Part shown: positions 1-8,577 of the stretch, piece after piece
Numbering within the stretch: position 1 is the first letter of the stretch
How the letters are laid out: every line of letters starts with the position of its first letter
Assembly (NCBI GenBank): GCA_027021385.1
Contig: JALUUL010000054.1
Span: forward strand, 1-51,049
DNA: 51,049 nucleotides
Direction of reading: 5' to 3'
From: Planctomycetota bacterium
GTDB taxonomy: Bacteria; Planctomycetota; UBA1135; GCA-002748355
Notes under the pieces: generated by a model
Databases searched by the model: none
Seen by the model: only the letters and a program-made list of their open reading frames with translations
What the model was told of the DNA's origin: nothing
Translations under genes and position numbers: made by a program

Positions 1-1155
1 GATCCGCGCCTGGAGGTTCTCCTCCGTCACCCCTTCCGGAGGCCGGCCGAGAACCGGCTCTAGGGTCGCGTTGTAGGCTCCGACGATTCCTCGGATCGGG
101 GCCTCGTGCAGGACGATGCCGAGCTTCGCGGAGAGCGCCCGGGCGTCGCGAAGGCTCCCCTCCGAGGAATAGACCGAGGGCATCGCGACCCCCGTGACCC
201 GATCCGGCCCCAGGGCCCGCACCGCGATGGCCGCGGTCAGGGCCGAATCGATCCCCCCGGACAACCCGAGGACGACCTCGTCGAAGCCGCATTTCCCGAG
301 GTAGTCCCGCAGCCCGAGTTCGAGGGCGGCGCAGGCCTCGGCGGGCCCCGGATCGGGAGGCGCGACGATCCGCCCCCCCACGGGATCGAGTCCCCGGTCG
401 AGTTCGAGGACGAGGAGGTCCTCCCGGAAACTCGCGGCTCTGGCCTCGAGGACCCCGTCGCGGTCGAAGGCGCAGGACCCCCCGTCGAAGATCAGCTCGT
501 CCTGGCCGCCGACCTGGTTCACGTAGATCAGCGGAAGACCCGTTTCCCTCGCGCGCGAGGAGAGCAGGGCGAGGCGCAGCTTCGGTTTTCCGAGCTGGAA
601 CGGGCTCGAGGAGAGGTTGATCAGGATCTCGGCCCCGTTCGCCGCGAGTTCCGCGGCGGGGTCGACCGCGTAGCCGCCGGGAGGGGCGAAGCCCTCCGTA
701 GTCCAGAGATCCTCGCAGATCGTCACCCCGAGACGTCTCGAGCGGAAGAGCAGGGGAGACCGTGTCGGAGCGGGAGAGAAATACCGGGCCTCGTCGAAGA
801 CGTCGTAGGTAGGAAGAAGGGTCTTGAAGGCCTCCCCCGCGATCCGCCCCCCGTCCAGCAGGACGGCGGCGTTATGCAGGGGGGGGCCGCCCCCCCCTGC
901 GCAGGGCCGCGTGCAACCCGCGAGGATGGCCGGCCCCCTCTCCGTCCAGCCGGCCATCTCCGCGAGGAGCCGCTCCTCGGCTTCCAGGAAGGCGGACCTG
1001 CGCAGTAGATCGCGGGGCGGATAGCCGGTCAGGGCCAGTTCGGGAAGGATCAGGAGATCCGCGTCCCCCGCCTCCTCGAGGGCGCCGCGGACCCTTTCGC
1101 GGATCCCTCGGAAATCCCCGACCCTGGCGTCCATCTGGAGGAGCGCGACACGCAT
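1..1155 (-). CDS. nadE: Glutamine-dependent NAD+ synthetase, 3' part missing (off left edge)
   Basis: Makes NAD+ from deamido-NAD+, ATP and glutamine-derived ammonia, the last step of NAD synthesis in the cytoplasm. I translated it by hand from the ATG at 1155 and it is open to base 1. The N-terminal nitrilase-type amidase domain shows the Glu-Lys-Cys triad: E39 in LPELALTGYP, K111 in FKTLLPTYDVF and C147 in ICEDLW. The synthetase domain begins near residue 270, with the ATP-pyrophosphatase loop LSGGIDSALT. The visible part ends at ENLQARI, a motif conserved in this domain. The family is usually about 550-680 aa, so roughly a third is missing. It is divergent from mutY. The family call is secure. 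An 11-bp G/C hairpin lies inside the gene (see findings). Confidence 0.93.
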   Translation of the reverse strand, partial: MRVALLQMDARVGDFRGIRERVRGALEEAGDADLLILPELALTGYPPRDLLRRSAFLEAEERLLAEMAGWTERGPAILAGCTRPCAGGGGPPLHNAAVLLDGGRIAGEAFKTLLPTYDVFDEARYFSPAPTRSPLLFRSRRLGVTICEDLWTTEGFAPPGGYAVDPAAELAANGAEILINLSSSPFQLGKPKLRLALLSSRARETGLPLIYVNQVGGQDELIFDGGSCAFDRDGVLEARAASFREDLLVLELDRGLDPVGGRIVAPPDPGPAEACAALELGLRDYLGKCGFDEVVLGLSGGIDSALTAAIAVRALGPDRVTGVAMPSVYSSEGSLRDARALSAKLGIVLHEAPIRGIVGAYNATLEPVLGRPPEGVTEENLQARI

Positions 1156-1260
1156 CCTTCCACTGTGACAGGGGGGAGGACCCCGGGCAACGGCCCCTCC
1201 ACGCCCGTCCGGAGAATCCCCCGGGCGGCCCCCGGAATCCGCGCGGAAGGGGACGCGGAC

Positions 1261-2439
1261 TTGCAATCCTCGGGGAAGGAGCCAGCCTGGAGGGGCCGAA
1301 TCGCGAGGGAGGGAGACCTGGCACCGGAACGAGGATCGAGGAGGGAGTCGAAGGCGGAGGGGCGGGAAACGCCGCCCGGGGAGGATCCGGCCCGCCTGGC
1401 GGAAGAACTCCTCGCCTGGTATCGCGTCGAACGACGGGATCTCCCCTGGCGCGGCGATCGCGACCCCTGGTCGATCTGGGTCAGCGAGGTCATGCTCCAG
1501 CAGACGAGGGTCGAGGCGGTCCGGGAACGACATCCGGCCTTCCTCGAACGCTTCCCCGACCCCGGGAGCCTCGCGGCCGGAACCGAAGCCGAGGTCCTGA
1601 AGGCCTGGGAGGGGCTCGGCTACTACCGCAGGGCCCGCCTGCTCCGCGAGGGCGCCCGTCGCGTGCAGGAGGATTTCGGCGGACGGATCCCCCGGGATCC
1701 CGACGCCCTGGCCTCGATCCCCGGGATCGGCCCCTATACGAAGGGGGCGATCCTCGCGATCGCCTTCGATCTCCCCGAGCCCGCGATCGACGGGAACGTC
1801 GAACGGGTCGTCTCGAGGCTCCTCGCGATAAGGACCGATCCGAGGAAGGCTCCCGCCCGGAAGCGGATCCGTGAGTTCTGCGAGGACCTCCTCCGGCATG
1901 GAGCCCCCGGGGATCTCGTTCAGGCCCTGATGGAACTCGGAGCCCTCCGCTGCAAGCCGGGAACCCCGCTGTGCCCGGGCTGCCCCTGGAACCGGCCCTG
2001 CCTCGGACGCCGGGAGGGGATCGCCGGGGACCTTCCGCGAAGACCCCCCCGCCCCCGTCCCCACGAGGTCCGCACGGCCCTCTTCCTCGTCCCCGGCGAG
2101 GGCGGACTCCTCGCGCGGCGCCTTCCCGCGTCGGCGATCAACGCCGGACAATGGACCCTTCCCGGTCCGGGGATGCCGAAAGCCGAGTCCCCGCCGGGGA
2201 GCTGGATTCGGAAGAACTTCGGAATCCGCCTCGAGGACTGCCCGAGGCTCGGGACCTTCCGCCACGCGATCACGAACCACAGGATCGAGGTCGAGGTGCG
2301 GGTCGTTCCCCGCTCCACGGGGGCGCGCCTTCCCGGGCACCGCTTCCTCGATCCCGGGGGGAAGGCGGTCTGGACGACCGCCTCCAGGAAGGCTCTCAAG
2401 ATCTTCGCGGACCGCTACGACCGGGAGAGCTCCCGGTGA
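1261..2439 (+). CDS. mutY: A/G-specific adenine glycosylase MutY
   Basis: Removes adenine mispaired with 8-oxoguanine. The helix-hairpin-helix glycosylase core is clear: LPWRGDRDPW, then SEVMLQQTRV with the catalytic Glu, SIPGIGPYTKGAI (HhH), and AIDGNVERV with the catalytic Asp. The [4Fe-4S] ligands have the family spacing C-x6-C-x2-C-x5-C (CKPGTPLCPGCPWNRPC). A C-terminal NUDIX-like recognition domain follows and contains FRHAITNHRIEVEV. The start is uncertain. The open frame reaches a GTG at 1165, only 9 bp from the divergent nadE start. I prefer the TTG at 1261, which has GAAGGGG upstream and leaves room for promoters. The stop overlaps the next start in a GTGA. Confidence 0.93.
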   Translation: MQSSGKEPAWRGRIAREGDLAPERGSRRESKAEGRETPPGEDPARLAEELLAWYRVERRDLPWRGDRDPWSIWVSEVMLQQTRVEAVRERHPAFLERFPDPGSLAAGTEAEVLKAWEGLGYYRRARLLREGARRVQEDFGGRIPRDPDALASIPGIGPYTKGAILAIAFDLPEPAIDGNVERVVSRLLAIRTDPRKAPARKRIREFCEDLLRHGAPGDLVQALMELGALRCKPGTPLCPGCPWNRPCLGRREGIAGDLPRRPPRPRPHEVRTALFLVPGEGGLLARRLPASAINAGQWTLPGPGMPKAESPPGSWIRKNFGIRLEDCPRLGTFRHAITNHRIEVEVRVVPRSTGARLPGHRFLDPGGKAVWTTASRKALKIFADRYDRESSR

Positions 2440-3368
2440 ACGTCCCGCAGGGATCGATCCGTCTCCTCGTCGTCGGAGATCTCCACGGGCGCTTCGACGA
2501 GGCGGACCGCGCCTTCCTCGAGGGCGAGGAGACCTCCGCGATCCTCTTCGTCGGCGATCTCGGGGACGAGGACCCCGGCATTGCGCAGAGGGTCGCCGGG
2601 CTCCGGGGCCCGAAGCACGTGATCCTCGGAAACCACGACGCCTGGGAGAGTTTCCGCCTCGATCGTCCGACCTCGGCCCTCCGCCGGACCCTCGAGGTCC
2701 TCGGCCCGAGCCATGCGGCCTATGACCTCCGGGGAATCTTCGGCTCGGACTACGACATCCTCGGCGTCCGGCCCTTCTCCTGGGGAGGCCCGAAGCTCCG
2801 CAGCCCGGCCGTCTACGAGGAGCTTTACGGCCTATCCTCGATGGAGGAATCGGCCTCGAGGATCGTCGAGGTCGGCCGCCGCTCCAGGACAGGAAAGCTG
2901 ATCGTTCTCGCGCACAACGGGCCCAGAGGCCTCGGCAAGGAGACCTCGGACATCTTCGGCAAGGATTTCGGCAGACCGGGTGGAGACTGGGGCGACGAGG
3001 ACCTCCACTCCGCCCTGAGGACGCTCGAACACGAGGGATTCGAGATCCCTCTCGTCGTCGCCGGCCACATGCACCACCGCCTCCACCACCCTCGGGGCGG
3101 CCTGCGGAGGCGTTGCGTCCGCAGGGGGCGGACGATCTTCGTGAACGCCGCCAGGGTTCCGAGGATCTACCCGGGTCCCGACGGAAAGACCCACCATCAC
3201 GCGATGGAGATCCTCGTCGGGGAGGACGGTCAGCCCGTGATCCGCGACCTCGTCTTCGACCGGAACGGCCTCCTCGACGGAACGACCCTCCGCCCCCTCC
3301 CCCTCGACCGCAGCACAAGGAAGCCGGCCGAGGAAGAGGAAGGGGATTCCCGGCCGGAAGCTCCGTGA
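2436..3368 (+). CDS. Calcineurin-like metallophosphoesterase
   Basis: A 310-aa predicted binuclear-metal phosphoesterase of unknown substrate. The metal-binding motifs occur in order: GDLHG (D-x-H) near residue 12, GDLGDED, GNHDAW, a single His in VLAHNGPRG, and GHMHHRLHH near the C-terminus. I chose the GTG at 2436: it overlaps the mutY stop as GTGA, has GGGAGAG upstream, and starts just before the first beta-strand (IRLLVVGDLHG). The frame is open further upstream inside mutY, but that part has no family resemblance. It is probably translated by coupling to mutY. There is no signal peptide, so it is likely cytoplasmic. Confidence 0.86.
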   Translation: MNVPQGSIRLLVVGDLHGRFDEADRAFLEGEETSAILFVGDLGDEDPGIAQRVAGLRGPKHVILGNHDAWESFRLDRPTSALRRTLEVLGPSHAAYDLRGIFGSDYDILGVRPFSWGGPKLRSPAVYEELYGLSSMEESASRIVEVGRRSRTGKLIVLAHNGPRGLGKETSDIFGKDFGRPGGDWGDEDLHSALRTLEHEGFEIPLVVAGHMHHRLHHPRGGLRRRCVRRGRTIFVNAARVPRIYPGPDGKTHHHAMEILVGEDGQPVIRDLVFDRNGLLDGTTLRPLPLDRSTRKPAEEEEGDSRPEAP

Positions 3369-3486
3369 TCCTGCGGACTCCAGGACTCCCCCCCGTTATG
3401 ATCCCCCGCCCGACGGGGCGAGGACGGCTTCCACGAGGGATCCCGGAAGGCCGGGGTTCGTTTTCGACCAGGGGTCCGGCACGGAC

Positions 3487-4068
3487 ATGCTTCGAAAGAT
3501 CACGCTCGGTGTTCTGAGTCTGCTCGTTCTGGGCTTCGTACTGAGCCTGTTCCTTCCTTCGACCTACGAGGTGGAACGGCGCCTCGTGATCGCGGCTCCT
3601 CCCGCGAGAATCCACGGAATCGTCTCCGACCTCCACACATGGCCCGACTGGACGGCCTGGAACGAGAAGAGGGACCGAAGTCTCCGCTTCGAGTACGCGG
3701 GCCCGGAACGGGGAAAGGGGGCCAGAATGAGCTGGAAGGGCGAGCAGCTCGGGGAAGGCAACCTCGAGATCCTCGAGAGCGATGCCGCGAGGGGACAGCG
3801 GATGAAGATCTCGTTCAGCGGAGGAGCCTTCACCTCCCTCAACGAGATCGAGTTCCGGGAGGCCGGGAACGGAACCGAGGTTCTCTGGAGGGACAGGGGC
3901 GAACTCGGGTTCAACCCGGTGGCCAGGTTCATCGCCTACTCCGGGAAGGTCGAGGATTGGATCGGGCGGGACCTCGAAATCGGACTCATGCGGCTCAAGG
4001 AACTCGCGGAAGGAGGCCCCTCCAGGAATTCGGGGAAGGGGAACGGAGCGGGAGGTTCGAAGAAATGA
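3487..4068 (+). CDS. SRPBCC-family (polyketide cyclase-like) membrane-anchored protein
   Basis: A 193-aa protein. One N-terminal hydrophobic helix (residues about 4-24, ITLGVLSLLVLGFVLSLFLP) is followed by a START/SRPBCC helix-grip domain: VERRLVIAAPPARIHGIVSD, then HTWPDWTAWN, with strands through FREAGNGTEVLWRDRG. Such domains bind hydrophobic ligands or act as cyclases or hydrolases; nothing here shows which. The helix suggests membrane anchoring. Its stop overlaps the thiolase ATG (ATGA), implying translational coupling. A TATGAT element at 3397-3402 could be the -10 of this two-gene unit. Confidence 0.75.
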   Translation: MLRKITLGVLSLLVLGFVLSLFLPSTYEVERRLVIAAPPARIHGIVSDLHTWPDWTAWNEKRDRSLRFEYAGPERGKGARMSWKGEQLGEGNLEILESDAARGQRMKISFSGGAFTSLNEIEFREAGNGTEVLWRDRGELGFNPVARFIAYSGKVEDWIGRDLEIGLMRLKELAEGGPSRNSGKGNGAGGSKK

Positions 4069-5249
4069 GGAAGGTCGTCATCACTCACGCCGTTAGGACT
4101 CCGATCGGAAAGTTCCTCGGGGCCCTCTCGCCGCTCTCGGCCGTCGAACTCGGCGCCCACGCGGTCGCTTCGCTGCTCGGAAGGTCGGGGATCGACCCGG
4201 CCGAGGTCGGCGAGGTCCTGATGGGACAGGCCCGCCAGCTCGGCTCGGGGCCCAATCCGGCCCGACAGGCCGCGATCCGCGCGGGCATCCCCCATACCGT
4301 GCCCGCGATGACCCTGAACAAGGCCTGCGGCAGCAGCCTCAGGGCGATCTGGTCCGCCCGCCGGGCGATCGCGCTGGGCGAGGCCGAGATCATCATCGCC
4401 GGGGGGATGGAATCGATGACGAACATCCCGTTCCTCCTTCCCGACATGCGCAAGGGCTACCGCCTCGGCCACGCGAAACTCCTCGACGGGAACTACCAGG
4501 ACGGATTCAACTGCCCCTTCGTCGAGGGGCCGATGGGCCTGACGGCCGAATACCTCGCGGACCGATACCACCTCTCCCGCGAGGAACAGGACGCCTACGC
4601 CCTGCGTTCCTTCCATCGCCGCCAGGAAGCGGAGGACGCGGGTCGTTTCGACGAGGAGCGCGCTCCGATCGAGATCCGCGACCGCAAGGGGAAGACCGTG
4701 ACCGTCGATTTCGACGAGCACGGAAGGCGCGACGTAACGCTCGAGCAGCTCGCGAAGCTGCCGACGGTGTTCCGGAAGGAGGGCGGGACCGTCCACGCCG
4801 GAAACGCGTCGGGCATCACGGACGGGGCCGCGGCCGTGCTGGTCATGTCCGAGGAGGAGGCGGAACGGCGTGACCTTCCGATCCTGGCCCGTCTCGGATC
4901 GGCGAGGGTCGCGGGCGTCGACCCCAAATTCATGGGGATCGGGCCGGTTCCCGCGATTCAAGACCTATGCGGCGAACTCGACATGAAGGTCGGCGACTTC
5001 GACCTGATCGAACTGAACGAGGCCTTCGCATCCCAGGTCCTCGCCTGCGACAAGGAGCTCTCCCTTCCGATGGACCGGGTGAACGTGAACGGCGGAGCGA
5101 TCGCGCTCGGGCATCCGATCGGGGCCACCGGATGCCGGATCGTCGTCACCCTCCTCCACGAGATGAAGCGCAGGGAAGCGAGGACAGGGCTCGCGAGCCT
5201 CTGCATGTCCGGAGGAATGGGGATGGCGGTCAGCTTCCACAGGGATTGA
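4065..5249 (+). CDS. Acetyl-CoA acetyltransferase (thiolase)
   Basis: A 394-aa thiolase that condenses two acetyl-CoA to acetoacetyl-CoA or does the reverse. The nucleophile is C88 in [13 protein letters not shown] and [14 protein letters not shown] (H350) are intact. The second active-site cysteine is C380, in CMSGGMGMA. The usual C-x-G oxyanion motif here reads C-M-S, a tolerated but less common variant. Length is normal for the biosynthetic/AtoB-PhaA group. The start is the ATG that overlaps the SRPBCC stop; the frame stays open upstream only as antisense-like sequence. Whether it serves polyhydroxyalkanoate, acetoacetate or isoprenoid metabolism cannot be read from the neighbours. Confidence 0.93.
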   Translation: MRKVVITHAVRTPIGKFLGALSPLSAVELGAHAVASLLGRSGIDPAEVGEVLMGQARQLGSGPNPARQAAIRAGIPHTVPAMTLNKACGSSLRAIWSARRAIALGEAEIIIAGGMESMTNIPFLLPDMRKGYRLGHAKLLDGNYQDGFNCPFVEGPMGLTAEYLADRYHLSREEQDAYALRSFHRRQEAEDAGRFDEERAPIEIRDRKGKTVTVDFDEHGRRDVTLEQLAKLPTVFRKEGGTVHAGNASGITDGAAAVLVMSEEEAERRDLPILARLGSARVAGVDPKFMGIGPVPAIQDLCGELDMKVGDFDLIELNEAFASQVLACDKELSLPMDRVNVNGGAIALGHPIGATGCRIVVTLLHEMKRREARTGLASLCMSGGMGMAVSFHRD

Positions 5250-5296
5250 CGCGATCTCCCGTCTCCCTCGATCGGGACGGGGCTTCCTCCGGGCGT

Positions 5297-5302
5297 TATG
5301 AT
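5297..5302 (+). promoter_or_regulatory. Candidate -10 (TATGAT) of the DUF1570 gene
   Basis: TATGAT lies about 40 nt before the ATG at 5343. The same hexamer precedes the SRPBCC gene at 3397-3402. I see no convincing -35. Confidence 0.3.
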
Positions 5303-5342
5303 GCCGCGCCCCCTTATCCCCGGAACCTCCGGAGACTCCGGC

Positions 5343-7217
5343 ATGAATCCCGACACCTTTGCCTGTCCCGCCTGCGGCGTGCGTTTCAAGCGAGGCGACC
5401 TCCCCGCGGGCAAGAAGATCCGTTGCCCCAAGTGTTCGGAGGTCTTCGAGATCCCTCCCGTCGAGGACCCCGCAGCCGAGTTCGAGGAGCTGGAGGAACT
5501 CGTCGGGGATTCCCCTCCCTCCGGAGGCGGAGCGGGCCCCGCGGCCCCCGTTTCCCGGGCGGGATCCGCGAGGACCGCCCCCGCCGGGGGACGCCGTTCC
5601 TCGGCGAGGAAGGCCGGAGCGGGGGGAAGGGCCTCGTCCTCGAAGCGTTCGAGGGGGGGCCGCGGCCGCCGGGAAGAGGCCTCGACCAAGAAGAGCAAAG
5701 CACCTCTCCTCCTCGGAATCGCCCTTCTCGCGGCGGCCGGGATCACGATCTTCGTCCTGACTTCGGGGAGCGGGAAGGACTCGGGGAAGAAGGGCTCCCC
5801 GGAGAAGGCCGGGGCCCGAGCGGAGGAGGAGACGCCCAAGACCCCGAGGGAGGAGTTCGAGGGTCTTCTCGCGAAGGTTTCCGGGGAAGCCTCGACCGCC
5901 GGCAAGGTCCGGCTGCTGAGGAGCGCGATCGAGGTCCTGGAGCGGAGCGCCTGGAAGGGAGCCCCCTCCCCCTCCGAGATCCACCGGCGGATCCTGGAGG
6001 TCGACCCCGAGAACGAGGCCGCGCACCTCGCCCTCGGACACACGAAGTTCACCGAGGACTTCGAGAAATACCGGGGGAAATGGCTGACGAAGGAGGAATA
6101 CCGGAAGGCCCTCGAGGAGTTCCGGGAACACAAGAAGGCCCTCGAGAAGAAGAAGGCCGCAGAGATCGAGAAGGCGAGGTGGACGAAGGACGCCTTCTGC
6201 AAGAAGGCCAAGCAGGTCCGGGACTACTTCGTGAAGGACGTCTCGAAGGTCCCGAACCTGGATCTCAAGTTCTACTTCGACATCCCCGAGGTGCCCCGGC
6301 CCTATTTCCTTATGGTCGAGGACGCGAAGGTCCCCGATCCCGAGGCGACGGCCAAGACCCTCGGTCCCGGACTGGCGGCCCTGAGGCGGGCCTTCGCGAA
6401 GGGTTATCCCAAGGGGGTCTTCGCCGATTGGGACGACGAGGAGTTCGTCGTCCCGGTCATGATCTTCAAGGACTCGGGAAGCTACGAGAATTACCGGAAG
6501 AACGGGCACACGGACTTCCCGACGACCGGCCTCGCCGCGGCCTTCTATACATCCAAGAGCGAGGTTCCCACGGCCTACAAGGGCGTCCTCTACGTCTGGC
6601 AGGGAGCCAAGGAAGCGCAGTTCTACCACGAGGTCTTCCACGAGGCGACGCACCAACTCATGCACAACGCCTGCGAATCGGAAAACATGGGCCCGACCCC
6701 GTGGCTGCAGGAGGGCATCGCCGAGTTCTGGGGCTCCCACAAGGGGAACCGGTATTCCGGCTACACCTTCGGCCGTTTCCTGCACGGGCGCTACCCGACG
6801 ATCCAGATGGCCGCGAACGCCTACATGAAAGCCCTCAAGGCCGGAAAGAAGCAGGGCGCCTTCCTGACTCCGAAGGACCTTCTCTCGATCGACCAGGAGA
6901 AGTTCCTCACGATGAAGGCCATCCTCGACGGCCGCATCCCAGGGACTCCGGCCCAGAAGGCCTCGGCCGGCATGACCGTCAGCCTGATCTACGCCGAGGG
7001 CTGGGCCTTCATCTACTTCTGTTACAACTACGAGGGGGGCAAGTACAAGAACGCCTTCGAGAAGATGGTCGCGGACGACCTTCGATACGGGTACTCCTTC
7101 GAAAAGGCGGCCGAGCATCTGGGCATGAAGACCGACGAGGACTGGGATCTTCTCGCGAAGCGGTTCTTCGTATTCTGCCTGAGGGCCATGCGCCGGGACG
7201 CGCGCAGGGGCGGCTGA
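5343..7217 (+). CDS. Zinc-ribbon, transmembrane, DUF1570-type metallopeptidase-like protein
   Basis: A 624-aa protein. It has an N-terminal four-Cys zinc ribbon of the MJ0042 type (CPACG ... [11 protein letters not shown]). A low-complexity Gly/Arg/Ser linker and one transmembrane helix ([20 protein letters not shown], about residue 120) follow, then a charged Lys/Glu region. The C-terminal domain carries HEATHQ (H433, E434, H437) with a downstream [11 protein letters not shown] (E457/E461), a gluzincin-like pattern of the planctomycete DUF1570 family. The first Met of the open frame (5298) lies in the -10-like TATGAT. I chose the ATG at 5343, which has GGAG about 7 nt upstream. The topology suggests an exported peptidase-like domain with a cytoplasmic finger. 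No substrate is known. Confidence 0.8.
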   Translation: MNPDTFACPACGVRFKRGDLPAGKKIRCPKCSEVFEIPPVEDPAAEFEELEELVGDSPPSGGGAGPAAPVSRAGSARTAPAGGRRSSARKAGAGGRASSSKRSRGGRGRREEASTKKSKAPLLLGIALLAAAGITIFVLTSGSGKDSGKKGSPEKAGARAEEETPKTPREEFEGLLAKVSGEASTAGKVRLLRSAIEVLERSAWKGAPSPSEIHRRILEVDPENEAAHLALGHTKFTEDFEKYRGKWLTKEEYRKALEEFREHKKALEKKKAAEIEKARWTKDAFCKKAKQVRDYFVKDVSKVPNLDLKFYFDIPEVPRPYFLMVEDAKVPDPEATAKTLGPGLAALRRAFAKGYPKGVFADWDDEEFVVPVMIFKDSGSYENYRKNGHTDFPTTGLAAAFYTSKSEVPTAYKGVLYVWQGAKEAQFYHEVFHEATHQLMHNACESENMGPTPWLQEGIAEFWGSHKGNRYSGYTFGRFLHGRYPTIQMAANAYMKALKAGKKQGAFLTPKDLLSIDQEKFLTMKAILDGRIPGTPAQKASAGMTVSLIYAEGWAFIYFCYNYEGGKYKNAFEKMVADDLRYGYSFEKAAEHLGMKTDEDWDLLAKRFFVFCLRAMRRDARRGG

Positions 7218-7230
7218 GCCCCGAGGAACG

Positions 7231-7272
7231 CCCGGGAGAGGCCTCCTTGGGGGCCTCCCCTTCCCTCCCGGG
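7231..7272 (+). terminator. Compound GC hairpin after the DUF1570 gene
   Basis: CCCGGGAG (7231-7238) pairs with CTCCCGGG (7265-7272), and GAGGCC/GGCCTC nests inside. It sits 13 nt after the stop. The downstream tract is not T-rich, so termination strength is uncertain. Confidence 0.5.
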
Positions 7273-7415
7273 GGGGGCTCCGCTTTCATGATCGGCCCTT
7301 TTCCGGCCGGATCGGTTCAGGAGCCCCCCACCGCCTGCCGATGGCGGAGCGGACCCCGGACCGCCCGGGCGAAGCATTTCCAACCACGACGGACCCCCGA
7401 AGGGAACCGAAAACG

Positions 7416-8336
7416 ATGACTGCACGCGTCGATGAAATCCTTTCCTGGTACGATTCCCAGCCCCCCGGCGTCATAGCCAACCTCCGCCGCATGCTGATGC
7501 ACGGCCGCCTCGGCGGAACCGGTCGGATGGTCATCCTGCCGGTGGACCAGGGTTTCGAGCACGGCCCGGCCCGCTCCTTCGCAAAGAACGCCCCGGGCTA
7601 CGACCCCGCCTACCACTACCGGCTCGCCCTGGACGCGGGCTGCAACGCCTACGCCGCTCCACTCGGCTTCCTCGAGGTCTGCGCGTCGGAGTTCGCCGGC
7701 AAGATCCCTACGATCCTCAAGCTCAACAACTCGGACAGCATGTTCTCGAGCGAGGATCCCTGCCCCGCGGTCACCGGATCCGTGCACGACGCGCTCCGGC
7801 TCGGCTGCGCCGCGATCGGATACACGATCTATCCCGGCTCCGCGCACCGCAACGAGATGTACGAGAACCTCCGGACCCTGATCGAGGAAGCCAAGGACGT
7901 CGGCCTCCCGACGATCGTCTGGTCCTACCCTAGAGGCTCGGGCCTCTCCAAGAAGGGGGAGACCGCCGTCGACATCGCGGCCTACGCCGCCCAGATCGCC
8001 GCCCAGCTCGGCGCCCACGTGATCAAGGTCAAGCCTCCGACCGAGCATGTCGAACTCGAGGCCGCGAGGAAGGTCTACGAGTCGGAGAACATTCCGATCT
8101 CGACGCTGGCCGACCGGGTCCGGCACGTCATCCAGTCGGCTTTCGACGGCCGCCGCATCGTCATCTTCTCCGGGGGGCCCGCCAAGGGGACGGAGGACGT
8201 CCTCGAAGAGATCCGCGGCCTCGCGGAAGGTGGAGCCTTCGGTTCGATCATGGGACGCAACGCCTTCCAGCGCCCGAAGGAGGAGGCGATCTCCCTGCTC
8301 CACGCGGTCATGGACATCTACAAGGAACGGGCCTGA
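7416..8336 (+). CDS. fbaB: Class I fructose-bisphosphate aldolase (DhnA/FbaB type)
   Basis: A 306-aa Schiff-base aldolase that interconverts fructose-1,6-bisphosphate with dihydroxyacetone phosphate and glyceraldehyde-3-phosphate. Family marks include ILPVDQGFEHGPARSF near the N-terminus, LKLNNSDSM, GYTIYPGS, WSYPRGSG, and VIKVKPPT with the likely Schiff-base lysine (K204 or K206). FSGGPAKGTEDVLEEI forms the phosphate-binding region. I chose the ATG at 7416, preceded by GAAGGGA. The 25 upstream in-frame codons look non-coding. It is transcribed alone, with hairpins before and after it. Confidence 0.94.
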   Translation: MTARVDEILSWYDSQPPGVIANLRRMLMHGRLGGTGRMVILPVDQGFEHGPARSFAKNAPGYDPAYHYRLALDAGCNAYAAPLGFLEVCASEFAGKIPTILKLNNSDSMFSSEDPCPAVTGSVHDALRLGCAAIGYTIYPGSAHRNEMYENLRTLIEEAKDVGLPTIVWSYPRGSGLSKKGETAVDIAAYAAQIAAQLGAHVIKVKPPTEHVELEAARKVYESENIPISTLADRVRHVIQSAFDGRRIVIFSGGPAKGTEDVLEEIRGLAEGGAFGSIMGRNAFQRPKEEAISLLHAVMDIYKERA

Positions 8337-8361
8337 CGACCCCGGGTAGCCGAAGCTTCCT

Positions 8362-8389
8362 GCGGGCGCGGGGCGGCCCCCGCGCCCGC
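8362..8389 (+). terminator. Strong hairpin after the aldolase gene
   Basis: A perfect 12-bp stem (8362-8373 with 8378-8389) has a 4-nt loop and is followed by TT and an AT-richer stretch. It lies between the aldolase stop and the tRNA. Confidence 0.75.
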
Positions 8390-8417
8390 TTGCAATTCGG
8401 CGGCGAGGAGCCAAGAT
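8390..8417 (+). promoter_or_regulatory. Possible promoter for tRNA-Val
   Basis: TTGCAA (8390-8395) and CAAGAT (8412-8417) are 16 bp apart, about 40 nt before the mature tRNA. The -10 match is weak. Confidence 0.3.
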
Positions 8418-8456
8418 CCTGCACCCTCGATCCCTACCCGGGACGAGGAACCTCGC

Positions 8457-8533
8457 GGGCCGTTAGCTCAGTCGGCTAGAGCGCTACCTTCACACGGTAG
8501 AAGTCACTGGTTCGAGTCCAGTACGGCCCACCA
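8457..8533 (+). tRNA. tRNA-Val (anticodon CAC)
   Basis: A 77-nt cloverleaf drawn by hand. The acceptor stem GGGCCGT pairs with ACGGCCC. The D arm is GCTC/GAGC. The anticodon stem CTACC/GGTAG encloses the loop TTCACAC, giving anticodon CAC for GUG codons. The T arm is ACTGG/CCAGT with loop TTCGAGT. The 3' CCA is encoded. Confidence 0.96.
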
Positions 8534-8577
8534 TCACTCGAGGTTCCCGGGAATCGGCTCCGCGGCCCCCTTCCGGT

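Noticed and set aside
4065..5249. Thiolase as inactive because the C-x-G motif reads C-M-S
   Set aside because: Both cysteines and the His are intact, and other thiolases also tolerate non-Gly residues at this position, so loss of activity is not supported.
4965..7289. Long open frames on both strands (774 codons each) across the DUF1570 gene
   Set aside because: Arg/Gly/Pro-rich translations without motifs, overlapping the thiolase and DUF1570 genes in other frames.
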